Source: Kaistella montana | GTDB taxonomy: Bacteria > Bacteroidota > Bacteroidia > Flavobacteriales > Weeksellaceae | Direction of reading: 5' to 3' | DNA: 64,000 nt | Assembly (NCBI RefSeq): GCF_024436175.1 | Contig: NZ_JANFQP010000002.1 | Span: 62,001-126,000, forward strand | In this document: positions 48,419 to 57,030 of the stretch, piece after piece | Position numbering within the stretch: position 1 is the first letter of the stretch | Layout: each line of letters starts with the position of its first letter | The notes under the pieces: generated by a model | The model's database searches: none | What the model was told of the DNA's origin: nothing | The model's input: the letters and a program-made list of their open reading frames with translations, nothing else | Position numbers and translations under genes: made by a program

Positions 48419-48495
48419 AACTAATTTTTATGCCACAAAAATCAGTTATGAGAATTAAAACCTACTTTAAAAAAAATTAAAAAGCACTTAAAATC

Positions 48496-49860
48496 TTAAA
48501 TTGGAAAATTAATAGTGAAAATATTATGGTTTTTATCCGAAGTATAAAATATTTCGCCGTGGTGAAAATCCATAATCCTTTTTGAAATCCTAAGCCCCAA
48601 CCCAGAACCTGAAATATTCTGAGAGTTCTTCCCTCTTCGGAAAGCTTCGAAAATTTTTATTTGATCTTTTTCCGAAAGTACTTCGCCTTCATTTATTACT
48701 TTTACCACAATCTCGTCATCAGTTTCAGAGATTTCTACCTTGGCTTTTGGTTCATAAGAATAGAGACATACATTTTTTAGAAGATTAATGAATACAATTT
48801 CTAATAAGGATTTGATTCCTTTAACTGTTAAATCTCCATCTGCGCTTTGTTCTTTGATTTCAAAATCCATTTCAAATTCTTTAAAATTCTTTTTGACTTT
48901 GCTAAAAGCATCAAAAATAACCTCATCCATTCTCACATTTTCGAAGTGTACATCATGTCCTTCTTCTACTTTAGAAAGAATTAAAAGTGAATTTACGGTA
49001 TCTGAAAGCTGAAAGACTTCGTTCTGAATAGAATTTATATAATCTTTAGATTTCTCTTCTTTAGTAAGATTAGACAAATTTTCTAACTGAAAAGACATTC
49101 TGGTAAGCGGAGTTTTAATCTCATGAGAAGCGCTGGTAGTAAATTCTTTTTGAGCCAAAAAAGCTTCGTTCAGCCTTTTCATCATTGTATTAAAGGCTTT
49201 TATCAGCACATTAATTTCGTTATCAGATTTCTGCTCTGGCAACTGAATGGTTAATTGATGAGAAGTAACATCTGTAATTTTGTCTTTGAAATCATCTAGT
49301 GGTTTCAATTGCTTTTTCATAAAATAAAAACTGAAAACCCAAATAAATGCAAGACTTGTAATAAAAATAGAAATCAACAAAATTTTTAAAAAATTAAGTT
49401 TTGGATTGCCATTTACATCTTCCGCAGAAGTGAGTATGTAAAAAAAATCTCCTCTAATTTTCGTTTTAATCCCAATATTTTCTTGATAATCATTAATCCA
49501 AAAAATCTTTTTTTTCTTGTCTAGATTATTCAGATGAGAATTATCCCAAACCAATCTTTCGTCTAGCACATTAGAAAAAATAAGGTTTTTCTCATTATTA
49601 AAGACCAGAATTTTTTCTTTAATCAAAAAATCATCTTCATCATTATTGATATCATCTACCGTTTTATCATCATTATTTAATACTTTCTGAGGTAGTTTAG
49701 AAATATAATTAGCGGTTACTACAGCACTATGTTCCAGATTTTCTTTGAATTCTGCTTTTCTGAAATTAGCAAAAGAAATATAGATTACCGTCATCACAAT
49801 TCCCATAATAATAGAAAATGCAATACTTAGGTTAAGGGCTATTCTGGTTTTTAAATTCAT
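48496..49860 (-). CDS. Sensor histidine kinase (CzcS/CusS-like)
   Basis: 454-residue membrane kinase. Two transmembrane helices (about 10-31 and 158-182) flank a periplasmic sensor domain of about 125 residues rich in Asp/Asn (NNDDKTVDDINNDEDD), which could bind metal. HAMP, then HisKA with the phosphorylated His246 in SASHEIKTPL. HATPase_c has the N-box INLLKNV and GSGLGL. The gene begins 3 bp after the response regulator. Together they likely regulate the adjacent pump. Confidence 0.9.
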   Translation of the reverse strand: MNLKTRIALNLSIAFSIIMGIVMTVIYISFANFRKAEFKENLEHSAVVTANYISKLPQKVLNNDDKTVDDINNDEDDFLIKEKILVFNNEKNLIFSNVLDERLVWDNSHLNNLDKKKKIFWINDYQENIGIKTKIRGDFFYILTSAEDVNGNPKLNFLKILLISIFITSLAFIWVFSFYFMKKQLKPLDDFKDKITDVTSHQLTIQLPEQKSDNEINVLIKAFNTMMKRLNEAFLAQKEFTTSASHEIKTPLTRMSFQLENLSNLTKEEKSKDYINSIQNEVFQLSDTVNSLLILSKVEEGHDVHFENVRMDEVIFDAFSKVKKNFKEFEMDFEIKEQSADGDLTVKGIKSLLEIVFINLLKNVCLYSYEPKAKVEISETDDEIVVKVINEGEVLSEKDQIKIFEAFRRGKNSQNISGSGLGLRISKRIMDFHHGEIFYTSDKNHNIFTINFPI

Positions 49861-49863
49861 GAA

Positions 49864-50544
49864 TTATTGCTCAGATTTTATATAATAACCAAATCCAGGA
49901 CGAGTGTGTATCAATTTTGTATCAAATTCTTTATCTATTTTTTTCCTTAAGAAATTAATGTAAACCTCTATTGTATTCGTATTGGTAGAAAAATTAATGT
50001 CCCAAACTTGCTCAGAAATCTGTTGTTTAGAAAAAATTCTTTTAGGAGTCTCTGCCAAGAGCAATAAAAGCTGATATTCTTTTACGGTAAGATTAATTTC
50101 TTTACCCGCTCTAGAAACTTTTTGCTCTGTTTTATCTATTACTAAATCATCTATAATAATAATTTCTGAGGGAGATTCTGTAAGATGTTTCCTTCTTTTA
50201 AGAGCTTCCATTCTCATCAGCAATTCCTCAAACTGAAACGGTTTTACCAAATAATCATCTGCCAATCTGCTAAAAGCATCTTTTTTATCAGAAATGTCAC
50301 CATAGGCAGATATCATAATAATGGGAGTATCCTGATCTACACTTCTTATTTTCTCACAAACATCTAGACCATTAATTTTAGGAACATTAATGTCCAAAAG
50401 GTAAAAATCATACTGGTTCGCTTTAATTTCTCTCATAAAAACATCACCATCATACACTCTTTTACACTCATAGTCATTATTTTCAAGAAATTTTCCTAGT
50501 TCCGCAGAAAGTATAAGGTCATCTTCTAGTAAGAGAATTTTCAT
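49864..50544 (-). CDS. OmpR/PhoB family response regulator (CzcR/CusR-like)
   Basis: 226 residues. Receiver domain with acidic pocket Glu8/Asp9 and phosphoacceptor Asp51 in FYLLDINVP, Thr/Lys switch residues, then a winged-helix DNA-binding domain (about 130-224, VKEYQLLLLLAE). First gene of the efflux operon and probably a regulator of it. Only about 36 bp separate its start from the tRNA cluster terminator, so its promoter must be compact. Confidence 0.92.
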   Translation of the reverse strand: MKILLLEDDLILSAELGKFLENNDYECKRVYDGDVFMREIKANQYDFYLLDINVPKINGLDVCEKIRSVDQDTPIIMISAYGDISDKKDAFSRLADDYLVKPFQFEELLMRMEALKRRKHLTESPSEIIIIDDLVIDKTEQKVSRAGKEINLTVKEYQLLLLLAETPKRIFSKQQISEQVWDINFSTNTNTIEVYINFLRKKIDKEFDTKLIHTRPGFGYYIKSEQ

Positions 50545-50580
50545 AATATAAATATTTATTCAACGAAATTAAGAAATAAA

Positions 50581-50608
50581 AAAATCTCTCAAATAGCTTG
50601 AGAGATTT
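50581..50608 (-). terminator. Terminator of the four-tRNA cluster
   Basis: 11-bp perfect stem AAATCTCTCAA (50582-50592) with TTGAGAGATTT (50598-50608), loop 5 nt, followed on the minus strand by a T run. Confidence 0.88.
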
Positions 50609-50615
50609 CCTTCAG

Positions 50616-50687
50616 AGCCAACTATGAGATTTGAACTCACGACCTCTTCCTTACCAAGGAAGCGCTCTACCCCTGAGCTAAGTCGGC
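50616..50687 (-). tRNA. tRNA-Thr (GGT)
   Basis: Acceptor GCCGACT with AGTTGGC (one G/T), anticodon loop TTGGTAA (GGT); discriminator T; no encoded CCA. Last tRNA of the cluster, corresponding in order to thrT, which lies directly before tufB in Escherichia coli. Confidence 0.94.
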
Positions 50688-50739
50688 AAAAACTTAAAAA
50701 AAAATCACAAGCCTGTTGTTGGTTGTGATTTTTTCTTTG

Positions 50740-50812
50740 AGCGGAAGACGAGGGTCGAACTCGCGACATTCAGCTTGGAAGGCTGACGCTCTACCAACTG
50801 AGCTACTTCCGC
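50740..50812 (-). tRNA. tRNA-Gly (TCC)
   Basis: Acceptor GCGGAAG with CTTCCGC, anticodon loop CTTCCAA (TCC), T-loop TTCGACCC; no encoded CCA. Third in the Thr-Tyr-Gly-Thr cluster. Confidence 0.95.
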
Positions 50813-50888
50813 ATTTTTGTGTTTGTTGGCAAACGGTTTGCAAATTTAAAACTTTTTTTTGAACCTGCAAATATTTTTGTAAAAAAAG

Positions 50889-50971
50889 TGGGGAGAGCAG
50901 GATTCGAACCTGCGAAGTCGTAAGACAGCAGAGTTACAGTCTGATCCATTTGGCCACTCTGGAATCTCCCC
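50889..50971 (-). tRNA. tRNA-Tyr (GTA)
   Basis: Acceptor GGGGAGA with TCTCCCC, anticodon loop CTGTAAC (GTA) and a long variable arm as expected for a class II tRNA; 83 nt; discriminator A; no encoded CCA. Confidence 0.95.
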
Positions 50972-50992
50972 AAAATCTTTTTTACAAAAATG

Positions 50993-51066
50993 AGCCTCCA
51001 GAGGGACTCGAACCCACGACCTGCTGATTACAAATCAGCTGCTCTAGCCAACTGAGCTATGGAGGC
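50993..51066 (-). tRNA. tRNA-Thr (TGT)
   Basis: Acceptor GCCTCCA with TGGAGGC, anticodon loop TTTGTAA (TGT), T-loop TTCGAGTC; no encoded CCA. First tRNA of the cluster. Confidence 0.95.
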
Positions 51067-51106
51067 AAATAGATTTCAAAAGAACGCTTATCTCTTTTTG
51101 CGAGTG

Positions 51107-51139
51107 CAAATATAAGGGAGTTTTTTTGAAATCCACAAA
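51107..51139 (-). promoter_or_regulatory. Promoter of the four-tRNA cluster
   Basis: On the minus strand TTTG at 51139-51136, 21-bp spacer and TATATTTG at 51114-51107, about 41 bp before the first tRNA. The spacer is one or two bases longer than usual. Confidence 0.55.
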
Positions 51140-51168
51140 TTATTTTTTAATTTTTTTTATATTTTTTT

Positions 51169-51459
51169 TTACGCGAGTTCTTTTTTCTTGATTAACAGCT
51201 TTTTAGCAACTTCAGCACATTGATCTAAACTTTCCTCAAAACTTGAAGTCGTCTTCTTTACTACAATATCATCACCTGGAACTGCCAAAATAATCTCAGC
51301 TGTTTTGTTTTCTTTATCAGATTTATTCTCCACTTTCAGGTAAACTTTACATTCTACAATTTTATCATAATAAGTATCCAGTTTGCTTAATTTCTTTTCA
51401 ATATATTCTTCAAGCGGTGCGTGTGGTGTCAATCCCATTGACTGTACTGAAATTTTCAT
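51169..51459 (-). CDS. hpf: Ribosome hibernation-promoting factor (HPF/RaiA type)
   Basis: 96-residue short-form factor that binds idle ribosomes at the mRNA channel. YIEKKLSKLDTYYDKI and the basic VENKSDKE/IVVKKTTSSF stretch fit the family's beta-alpha-beta layout. The ATG overlaps the recombinase stop by 4 nt (ATGA). It lies upstream of the tRNA cluster promoter. Confidence 0.9.
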   Translation of the reverse strand: MKISVQSMGLTPHAPLEEYIEKKLSKLDTYYDKIVECKVYLKVENKSDKENKTAEIILAVPGDDIVVKKTTSSFEESLDQCAEVAKKLLIKKKELA

Positions 51460-52346
51460 AACTCTACATTTTTTTTCGCTCGTGGATGAGCATTGTTAAA
51501 AACTTTTTTTAATTGTTCGATATTGGAACTGGTGTAAACCTGCGTTGACGCAAGCGACGAGTGTCCCATGATCTTCTTCACTTTAGAAATTTCAGCCCCA
51601 TGCTCCAAGACGTGTGTTGCAAAACTATGTCTCAAAATATGGGGGCTTTTTTTCTTCTTTGAAGTTACAAGACTAAGGTAGGAATTAACTGCTGAATAAA
51701 CAAATTTATCATTCAGTTTTTTTCCTTTTGCATTAATGAAAAAATATATATCGTGGTCTTTCAGAGGTTTGCGCTCCTTTAAATAAGCTTCCATCTTCTC
51801 TGCAAGACCAACAGAAATCGGGATTATTCGTGCTTTATTTCCTTTTCCGATCACTTTGATTTCCATATTACTGAAATCTACGTTTTCCATGAGCAGGTTC
51901 ACCAATTCCGCTTTTCTAATTCCGGATTGGTAAAGCAAATCAATGATCACTTCTTTTAATAAACTTTTTTTCTTCGGCTGAAATTCCGGAAGTTGATGAT
52001 TACTCATTTCCTCTTGGGAAAAGGGAATTTGTTTTTCCGCATAAAATTTCAAAGAAGTAATATTCTCCATCGGCGAAACTTCTATTTCTCCTATTTTCAA
52101 AAGAAAAAGATAAAAACTCCTAAGACTGGAAAGCTTTCGGTTAATGGATCTTTTAGAAAGTTTTTTCTCCGTAAGGTCCATCATGAAATTGCGCACCACC
52201 TTTTTATCCACCTTTGTGAAATCTTGATGAGCCTCGGTCTCGAGGAGAAACAATGTAAAATCTTCCAAATCTTTCCGATAGCTTATCGAAGTATGAGGAG
52301 AATAGCGCTTTTCTACAGCAATATATTCGAGAAATCGTTCTATCAT
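51456..52346 (-). CDS. Tyrosine recombinase XerC/XerD-like
   Basis: Site-specific recombinase, 296 residues. N-terminal SAM-like core-binding domain (YIAVEKRYSPHTSISYRKDLEDF) and catalytic domain with Arg in SGIRKAEL, Lys in GKGNKAR, HILRHSFATH and the MGHSSLASTQVY block, where Tyr is the expected nucleophile. The gene is in a conserved position between rpsU and hpf, which is typical for the chromosome dimer resolvase in this phylum rather than for a mobile element. Start at 52346 (MIERFLEYI); an upstream Met lies in the rpsU terminator. Confidence 0.92.
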   Translation of the reverse strand: MIERFLEYIAVEKRYSPHTSISYRKDLEDFTLFLLETEAHQDFTKVDKKVVRNFMMDLTEKKLSKRSINRKLSSLRSFYLFLLKIGEIEVSPMENITSLKFYAEKQIPFSQEEMSNHQLPEFQPKKKSLLKEVIIDLLYQSGIRKAELVNLLMENVDFSNMEIKVIGKGNKARIIPISVGLAEKMEAYLKERKPLKDHDIYFFINAKGKKLNDKFVYSAVNSYLSLVTSKKKKSPHILRHSFATHVLEHGAEISKVKKIMGHSSLASTQVYTSSNIEQLKKVFNNAHPRAKKNVEL

Positions 52347-52364
52347 GATGGTATAAAAACAAAA

Positions 52365-52400
52365 AATCACTTTTCAAATATAGGTATTTGAAAAGTGATT
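52365..52400 (-). terminator. Terminator of rpsU
   Basis: 15-bp perfect stem AATCACTTTTCAAAT (52365-52379) with its complement at 52386-52400, loop 6 nt, T run on the minus strand. Confidence 0.9.
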
Positions 52401-52426
52401 GAAGTATTTTCTAAAGAAAATGTTGA

Positions 52427-52624
52427 TTAAGCTTGTTCGTCTCTGCTCAAACCTCTTTGTTTGTGAGCAGCTTTCAATTTAGCTTGTCTTGATGTTACAG
52501 AAGGTTTAATGAATTGTTGTCTGCTTCTTAAAGCTCTTACAACTCCTGTTTTATCAAATTTTCTTTTGTATTTTTTTAACGCTCTGTCGATAGCTTCGCC
52601 ATCTTTTACTGGGATTATTAACAT
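52427..52624 (-). CDS. rpsU: 30S ribosomal protein S21
   Basis: 65-residue basic ribosomal protein (MLIIPVKDGEAIDRALKKYK start, Arg/Lys-rich). S21 is translated early in subunit assembly; in Bacteroidota it has been linked to masking of the anti-Shine-Dalgarno sequence. Typical length and composition. Has its own terminator. Confidence 0.95.
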   Translation of the reverse strand: MLIIPVKDGEAIDRALKKYKRKFDKTGVVRALRSRQQFIKPSVTSRQAKLKAAHKQRGLSRDEQA

Positions 52625-52714
52625 AATTTACATCTCATTTTGGACTGCAAAAGTAATATTTTTTTTCTAAATGACAAATTTTTTCTTTATTTTTAAACTC
52701 AATTTATTCTCACG

Positions 52715-55700
52715 ATGCAAAAAAACTATACCGTCATCAATGCTTCCGCGGGTTCCGGAAAAACCTATGCTTTAGTGCTAAACCTTTTGGCGATATGCCT
52801 GAAATACCCGTCGCAGTCGGATAAAATAAGACATATCCTTGCGCTCACTTTTACCAATAAAGCAGCCAATGAGATGAAACACCGAATCATCGAATGGTTG
52901 AAAAATTTTTCGGCAGATTCCTATGAAACCAATCAGGATTTGAAAAATATTCAAACGAAACTTGAAGATCAAGGACATCGTATTCCATTGAAAGACCTGC
53001 ACGAACGATCAAAAAGAATTCTCGATTACGTGCTCCATAACTACTCTACCCTGAATATCGGAACGATTGACAAATTTAATTCGCGCTTGGTGAGAAGCTT
53101 TTCTTATGAATTGGGATTGGCGCAAAATTTCAACCTCGAAATCAATGCGGAACCGTTTTTAATGGAAGCTGTAGACAAAATGCTGGAAAATATTGGCAGC
53201 GAAAATAATATTTCTGAAGCGTTCATGGATTTTGTAAATTATAATTTAGACAATAATGAAAGGGTAAACCTCAACAAAAGTCTGTACGATTCTGCCAAAG
53301 AATATGTTCAGGATAAACATTATTTCAAGTTGAATGACAACAAAGGTTTCAATTGGGAAGTCTATGAAAAATCAAAGGAAAACCTTCGCAAAAGCATTAA
53401 ATTTTTGAGTGAAGATTCCATCAACATAGCAGAATCCGTTTTGAATTTATTAGACGAGAAAAATCTCGAAATTGGTGATTTTGCAGATGGAATCAACGGA
53501 ATTGGTGGTTTTTTCAAAAAATTCATGGACAAAAAAGTTCCATTAATCTACGAAACCATCGAGCAAGAAGAAACCCGAGTGGATAAAATATTGAAAGGCG
53601 CTTCCGCAAAAGGCAAAAAACGCCAATCAGAAATCCTCGAAATCCTCGATTTTTTGCTCGAAAGTCGCAAGAAAATAATTCTAAATCACATCAAATCACA
53701 AAAACAGAAAAAAATCTTAGGAGCCATTCTTCCTTTAAAAGTAAACAAAGACATCCAAGATCAACTCGCCATTATTGAGGAAGAAAATGATCTGGTTTTG
53801 CTTTCCAAATTCAATATTTTAATTCATGAAAACCTTCGTGAGGAGCCTTCATCATTCATTTATGAAAAAGTGGGGACAAAATTTTCTCATTACTTTTTTG
53901 ATGAATTCCAGGACACTTCATCGCTTCAATGGCAAAATTTCATTCCGCTACGAGATCACGCCGTTTCTTCGGACGAAATGAGTTTTACGTTGGTCGGCGA
54001 TCCAAAACAAAGTATTTATCGTTTTCGTGGTGGAGATTCACAACTGATGCTCGATATAATTAATAAGAATGAAAATTCTCTGGTTAAAGCCGAACTCGAA
54101 AATCTAGAACACAACTGGCGAAGCGCGAAGAACATTGTGGATTTCAACAACCAACTCTATTTATATCTTTCCGAATTTACCAATAATTCGCACCGAAATA
54201 TCTTTGGAATCGGTTCACATCAAATTGCAAAATCTAATCTTAAAGGTCGAGTTCGCATCAATTTGGTTGAAAATGCAACGAAAAAAATCTATTACGAAGA
54301 AGTGGTTGAGAAAATGCAAAAAGATATTCAAAGTTGTCTGGATAACGGTTTCCGGCTTTCCGATATCACCATTCTCTGTCGCGGAAATTTTGACATTTTT
54401 AATTTTTCCCAATTGCTTGGTAACTTGAAAATTAATTATCAAGGCAAAGAAGATTACATCAAAACCATCTCGGAATCGGGATTAACACTGAATCTTTCAT
54501 CAACTTTATTGGCTTTAACGGAATTTTTAAGGTGGGAAGAAGATCCTAAAAATCTTCAGTTTCCGGTGAAAATGCTTTATTATTTAAAAGTTTTAGGCAG
54601 AATTGAAATGAAAGATTTCAGCTCGGAAATCATGGAAATTATTTCATTAAAAAACAAGCAGGAAATACAAGTGCTTCTTGCCGAAAAATATGATCTGCAA
54701 CTGAGCAACGACGGTTTGCTGCAGCTCAATCTGTACAATTTCGTGGAACATTTTCTTCAGGAATTTTCAGTGCAGCAGAAAGAAACCGATTTTCTTTTCA
54801 ATTATTTGGAAATGCTTTACGCTTATTCGCAAAACGCCGGTTCAACCCTGAAAGATTTCATTAGATATTGGGACGAAGAAGCGCAGAAAAACACCATTCA
54901 AGCATCGGAAAACCTAGATGCGATACGCTTAATGACGATTCATAAAGCCAAAGGTTTGGAATTTCCGGTGGTGATGCTTCCAATGGAAAACGAAAATAAA
55001 GACGGAAAATTCACCAACTGGCTCGATATTGATCCTGAAAATGGACTTGCAGCGGTGAACATTGATTCTTTCAGCAAAGAACTGGAAGTTTATGATGAAG
55101 ATATGGCCAAATTTAATCAAGAAAATATCTACCAAAATAAAATCGATCGGTTTTGTTTGCAATATGTAGCGACGACGCGGGCGGTGGAACAACTGTTTTT
55201 CTATATTGAAAAGCCTAATAAAACAGCAAATCATTTGGAAATTTATGATTTTATAGAGCCTAAAATTCCGAAAGATGAATCTGGGGAAGAAATTTCTTCT
55301 TTCGATTGGTACGAAGTTTCTGAAGAAAGTTTAAAAAAACAAAAAAAGGACGAGAAGAAAAACCTACTGACTCAACCGATTGTTTTTAAAACCGGAAAAA
55401 AAGCCAATCCAGAAGCCGTGAAAATTGCTACACCATCGAAAAATTATCAAAACCGAATGGAAAAAGTGAGAATCGGAATTTTCACCCATGAAATTTTAGC
55501 CCAAATAAACTCCGAAAAAGATGTTGAGAAAACTCTGGAAGCTTATCTTTTGGATGGAATCATCACGAATGAAGAGAAAACTGCAATCAGCGAAAGAATT
55601 TTTGGAATCATCAGAAACGAAAAATACTCAGCATATTTTGTAGAAAATCAAGTCGTGATTAATGAAAAAGACCTCATGATTTCCGAAAACGGCGACTCCA

Positions 55701-55867
55701 AAATCTATAGACCCGACCGATTAATCGACACCGGAAACGGCTTCATTATCCTCGATTTCAAGACTGGCGACGAGAAGGAAAAACACCAAATCCAAATCGA
55801 CGAGTACCAAACCGTTCTGGAAAAACTCGGCAAAAAAGTTCTGAAAACAGAAATTGTATATGTATAA
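52715..55867 (+). CDS. AddA/RecB-like UvrD-family helicase-nuclease
   Basis: 1050-residue ATP-dependent DNA repair enzyme. Superfamily 1 helicase: Walker A NASAGSGKT (9-17), FFDEFQDTSSLQW (motif II, about 394), LVGDPKQSIYRFRGGD (motif III region) and MTIHKAKGLEFPVV (motif V region). C-terminal PD-(D/E)XK nuclease signature, GFIILDFKTGDEKEKHQIQ, with Asp and Lys of the catalytic pair followed by Gln. This is the AddA layout. The partner nuclease (AddB-like) is not in the neighbourhood. Start after an A/T-rich spacer; plus-strand gene divergent from rpsU. Confidence 0.92.
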   Translation: MQKNYTVINASAGSGKTYALVLNLLAICLKYPSQSDKIRHILALTFTNKAANEMKHRIIEWLKNFSADSYETNQDLKNIQTKLEDQGHRIPLKDLHERSKRILDYVLHNYSTLNIGTIDKFNSRLVRSFSYELGLAQNFNLEINAEPFLMEAVDKMLENIGSENNISEAFMDFVNYNLDNNERVNLNKSLYDSAKEYVQDKHYFKLNDNKGFNWEVYEKSKENLRKSIKFLSEDSINIAESVLNLLDEKNLEIGDFADGINGIGGFFKKFMDKKVPLIYETIEQEETRVDKILKGASAKGKKRQSEILEILDFLLESRKKIILNHIKSQKQKKILGAILPLKVNKDIQDQLAIIEEENDLVLLSKFNILIHENLREEPSSFIYEKVGTKFSHYFFDEFQDTSSLQWQNFIPLRDHAVSSDEMSFTLVGDPKQSIYRFRGGDSQLMLDIINKNENSLVKAELENLEHNWRSAKNIVDFNNQLYLYLSEFTNNSHRNIFGIGSHQIAKSNLKGRVRINLVENATKKIYYEEVVEKMQKDIQSCLDNGFRLSDITILCRGNFDIFNFSQLLGNLKINYQGKEDYIKTISESGLTLNLSSTLLALTEFLRWEEDPKNLQFPVKMLYYLKVLGRIEMKDFSSEIMEIISLKNKQEIQVLLAEKYDLQLSNDGLLQLNLYNFVEHFLQEFSVQQKETDFLFNYLEMLYAYSQNAGSTLKDFIRYWDEEAQKNTIQASENLDAIRLMTIHKAKGLEFPVVMLPMENENKDGKFTNWLDIDPENGLAAVNIDSFSKELEVYDEDMAKFNQENIYQNKIDRFCLQYVATTRAVEQLFFYIEKPNKTANHLEIYDFIEPKIPKDESGEEISSFDWYEVSEESLKKQKKDEKKNLLTQPIVFKTGKKANPEAVKIATPSKNYQNRMEKVRIGIFTHEILAQINSEKDVEKTLEAYLLDGIITNEEKTAISERIFGIIRNEKYSAYFVENQVVINEKDLMISENGDSKIYRPDRLIDTGNGFIILDFKTGDEKEKHQIQIDEYQTVLEKLGKKVLKTEIVYV

Positions 55868-55904
55868 AAAATCCTGCTGCGAAGGAGTTGCAGCAGGATT
55901 TTTT
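55866..55904. terminator. Bidirectional terminator between addA-like and ferritin genes
   Basis: Arm AATCCTGCTGC (about 55870-55880) with its complement GCAGCAGGATT (55890-55900), extended by A and T runs on both sides. Confidence 0.9.
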
Positions 55905-55920
55905 ATAATTTTCCTTTCTA

Positions 55921-56430
55921 TTAATTCGCCGGATTTGGGTTAAAAACCCTTTGTGCGAGCTCCTGATCGAAGAGGTATAGTGCGGAAGGATTGTCGGAAA
56001 CCATTTTAATTTTGCTTACGAGTTGAGACGCGCTGGCTTCTTCTTCAACTTGCTCATTTACAAACCACTGCAAGAAAGAAACGGTAGCAAAATCGCCTTC
56101 TTCATTAGCATTTTTAAGGATATTGAAAATACTTTTTGTTACAATTTTTTCGTGTGCTAGTGCTTTCTCGAAAACATCTATCGCATTCGCAAATTCATGA
56201 GGTGGTTTCGGGATTTCCCCAATTATAATGTCTCCGCCTACATCATTCAAGTAATCAAACATTTTATCGGCGTGCATCAACTCTTCTTTGCTTTGAATCC
56301 GGAAATAATTGGCAATTCCATCCAAATCTCTGGCAGAAAACCATGCGGACATAGAAAGATAGTAATGTGCTGCGTATTGTTCTTTAGCGATTTGTTCGTT
56401 AATCAAATCTCCAATTTTTGTACTAATCAT
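55921..56430 (-). CDS. Ferritin
   Basis: Iron-storage protein, 169 residues. Ferroxidase-centre residues Glu17, Glu50, His53, Glu94, Gln127 and Glu130 are at the positions of bacterial ferritin FtnA, so the centre is complete. No heme-binding Met of bacterioferritin type is evident. Converges on the addA-like gene. Confidence 0.95.
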   Translation of the reverse strand: MISTKIGDLINEQIAKEQYAAHYYLSMSAWFSARDLDGIANYFRIQSKEELMHADKMFDYLNDVGGDIIIGEIPKPPHEFANAIDVFEKALAHEKIVTKSIFNILKNANEEGDFATVSFLQWFVNEQVEEEASASQLVSKIKMVSDNPSALYLFDQELAQRVFNPNPAN

Positions 56431-56477
56431 AATTAAGTTGTCTTTTTATCAAATATAATTAATTCGGGGATAGTGCA

Positions 56478-56508
56478 CAAAAAAAAGCGGAAAAATAAAT
56501 TCTCCGCT
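56478..56508 (-). terminator. Terminator of the Spy-like gene
   Basis: AGCGGA pairs with TCCGCT across an A/T-rich loop on the minus strand, followed by eight T. It lies between the Spy-like gene stop and the ferritin start. Confidence 0.75.
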
Positions 56509-56529
56509 CTCTTTAAAAAAAAACTAAAA

Positions 56530-56937
56530 TTATGAATCGGCCTTTGCAGGCATTTTTTTCATTTGTTTGTGATGCATATTTTGCATTCTTTCTTTTTGCT
56601 TGGTTTGCCATTTTTGAAACTGTTCAGGAGATAGAATTTGCTTCATTTCAGCGTTCCATTGCTCTTTTTTCGCTTTCATTTGCTCCATTTTAGCTTTTCT
56701 TTCTGCCTGAATTTTTGGAGCATTTTCTTTTCTTTCCGCCATTCTCTTTTCGTGCAAAGATTTGATTTGTGCTACCTGTGCATCCGTAAGGTTCAGTTCT
56801 GTTTTCAATTCTTGCATTTTTTCTGCTCTTTTTTGTTCCATTTGTGCAGGATCTTTTTTATGCATTTGTGGGGATTGTTGAGCCATCGCGAAAGTTCCTA
56901 TTACAGCAAAAGCTGCGCTTAAAACAATTTTTTTCAT
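56530..56937 (-). CDS. Small periplasmic protein of Spy/LTxxQ type
   Basis: 135 residues with signal peptide MKKIVLSAAFAVIGTFAMAQ. The mature part is helical, very rich in Lys/Gln/Met/Glu, with two LTxxQ-like motifs (LTDAQVAQIKSL, LSPEQFQKWQTK), as in the Spy/CpxP family of ATP-independent chaperones. Its Met and His content could also bind metals. Start at 56937; the upstream in-frame Met is before the signal sequence. Function inferred from the family only. Confidence 0.78.
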   Translation of the reverse strand: MKKIVLSAAFAVIGTFAMAQQSPQMHKKDPAQMEQKRAEKMQELKTELNLTDAQVAQIKSLHEKRMAERKENAPKIQAERKAKMEQMKAKKEQWNAEMKQILSPEQFQKWQTKQKERMQNMHHKQMKKMPAKADS

Positions 56938-57030
56938 GTGTAAATATTTATATGTTGTTATTTGGTTTTTTGATACCAATAACGGTTACATGTTAAATTT
57001 TGCAATCATAAACTTATGTTAAAAAAGAAA

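Noticed and set aside
42670-50615. Attachment-site direct repeats bounding the efflux operon
   Set aside because: The tRNA-Thr(GGT) 3' end was compared with the tuf side by eye and no matching repeat was found.
51456-52346. Recombinase as part of a mobile element or integron
   Set aside because: Its conserved setting between rpsU and hpf and the lack of att-like repeats fit the housekeeping Xer recombinase.
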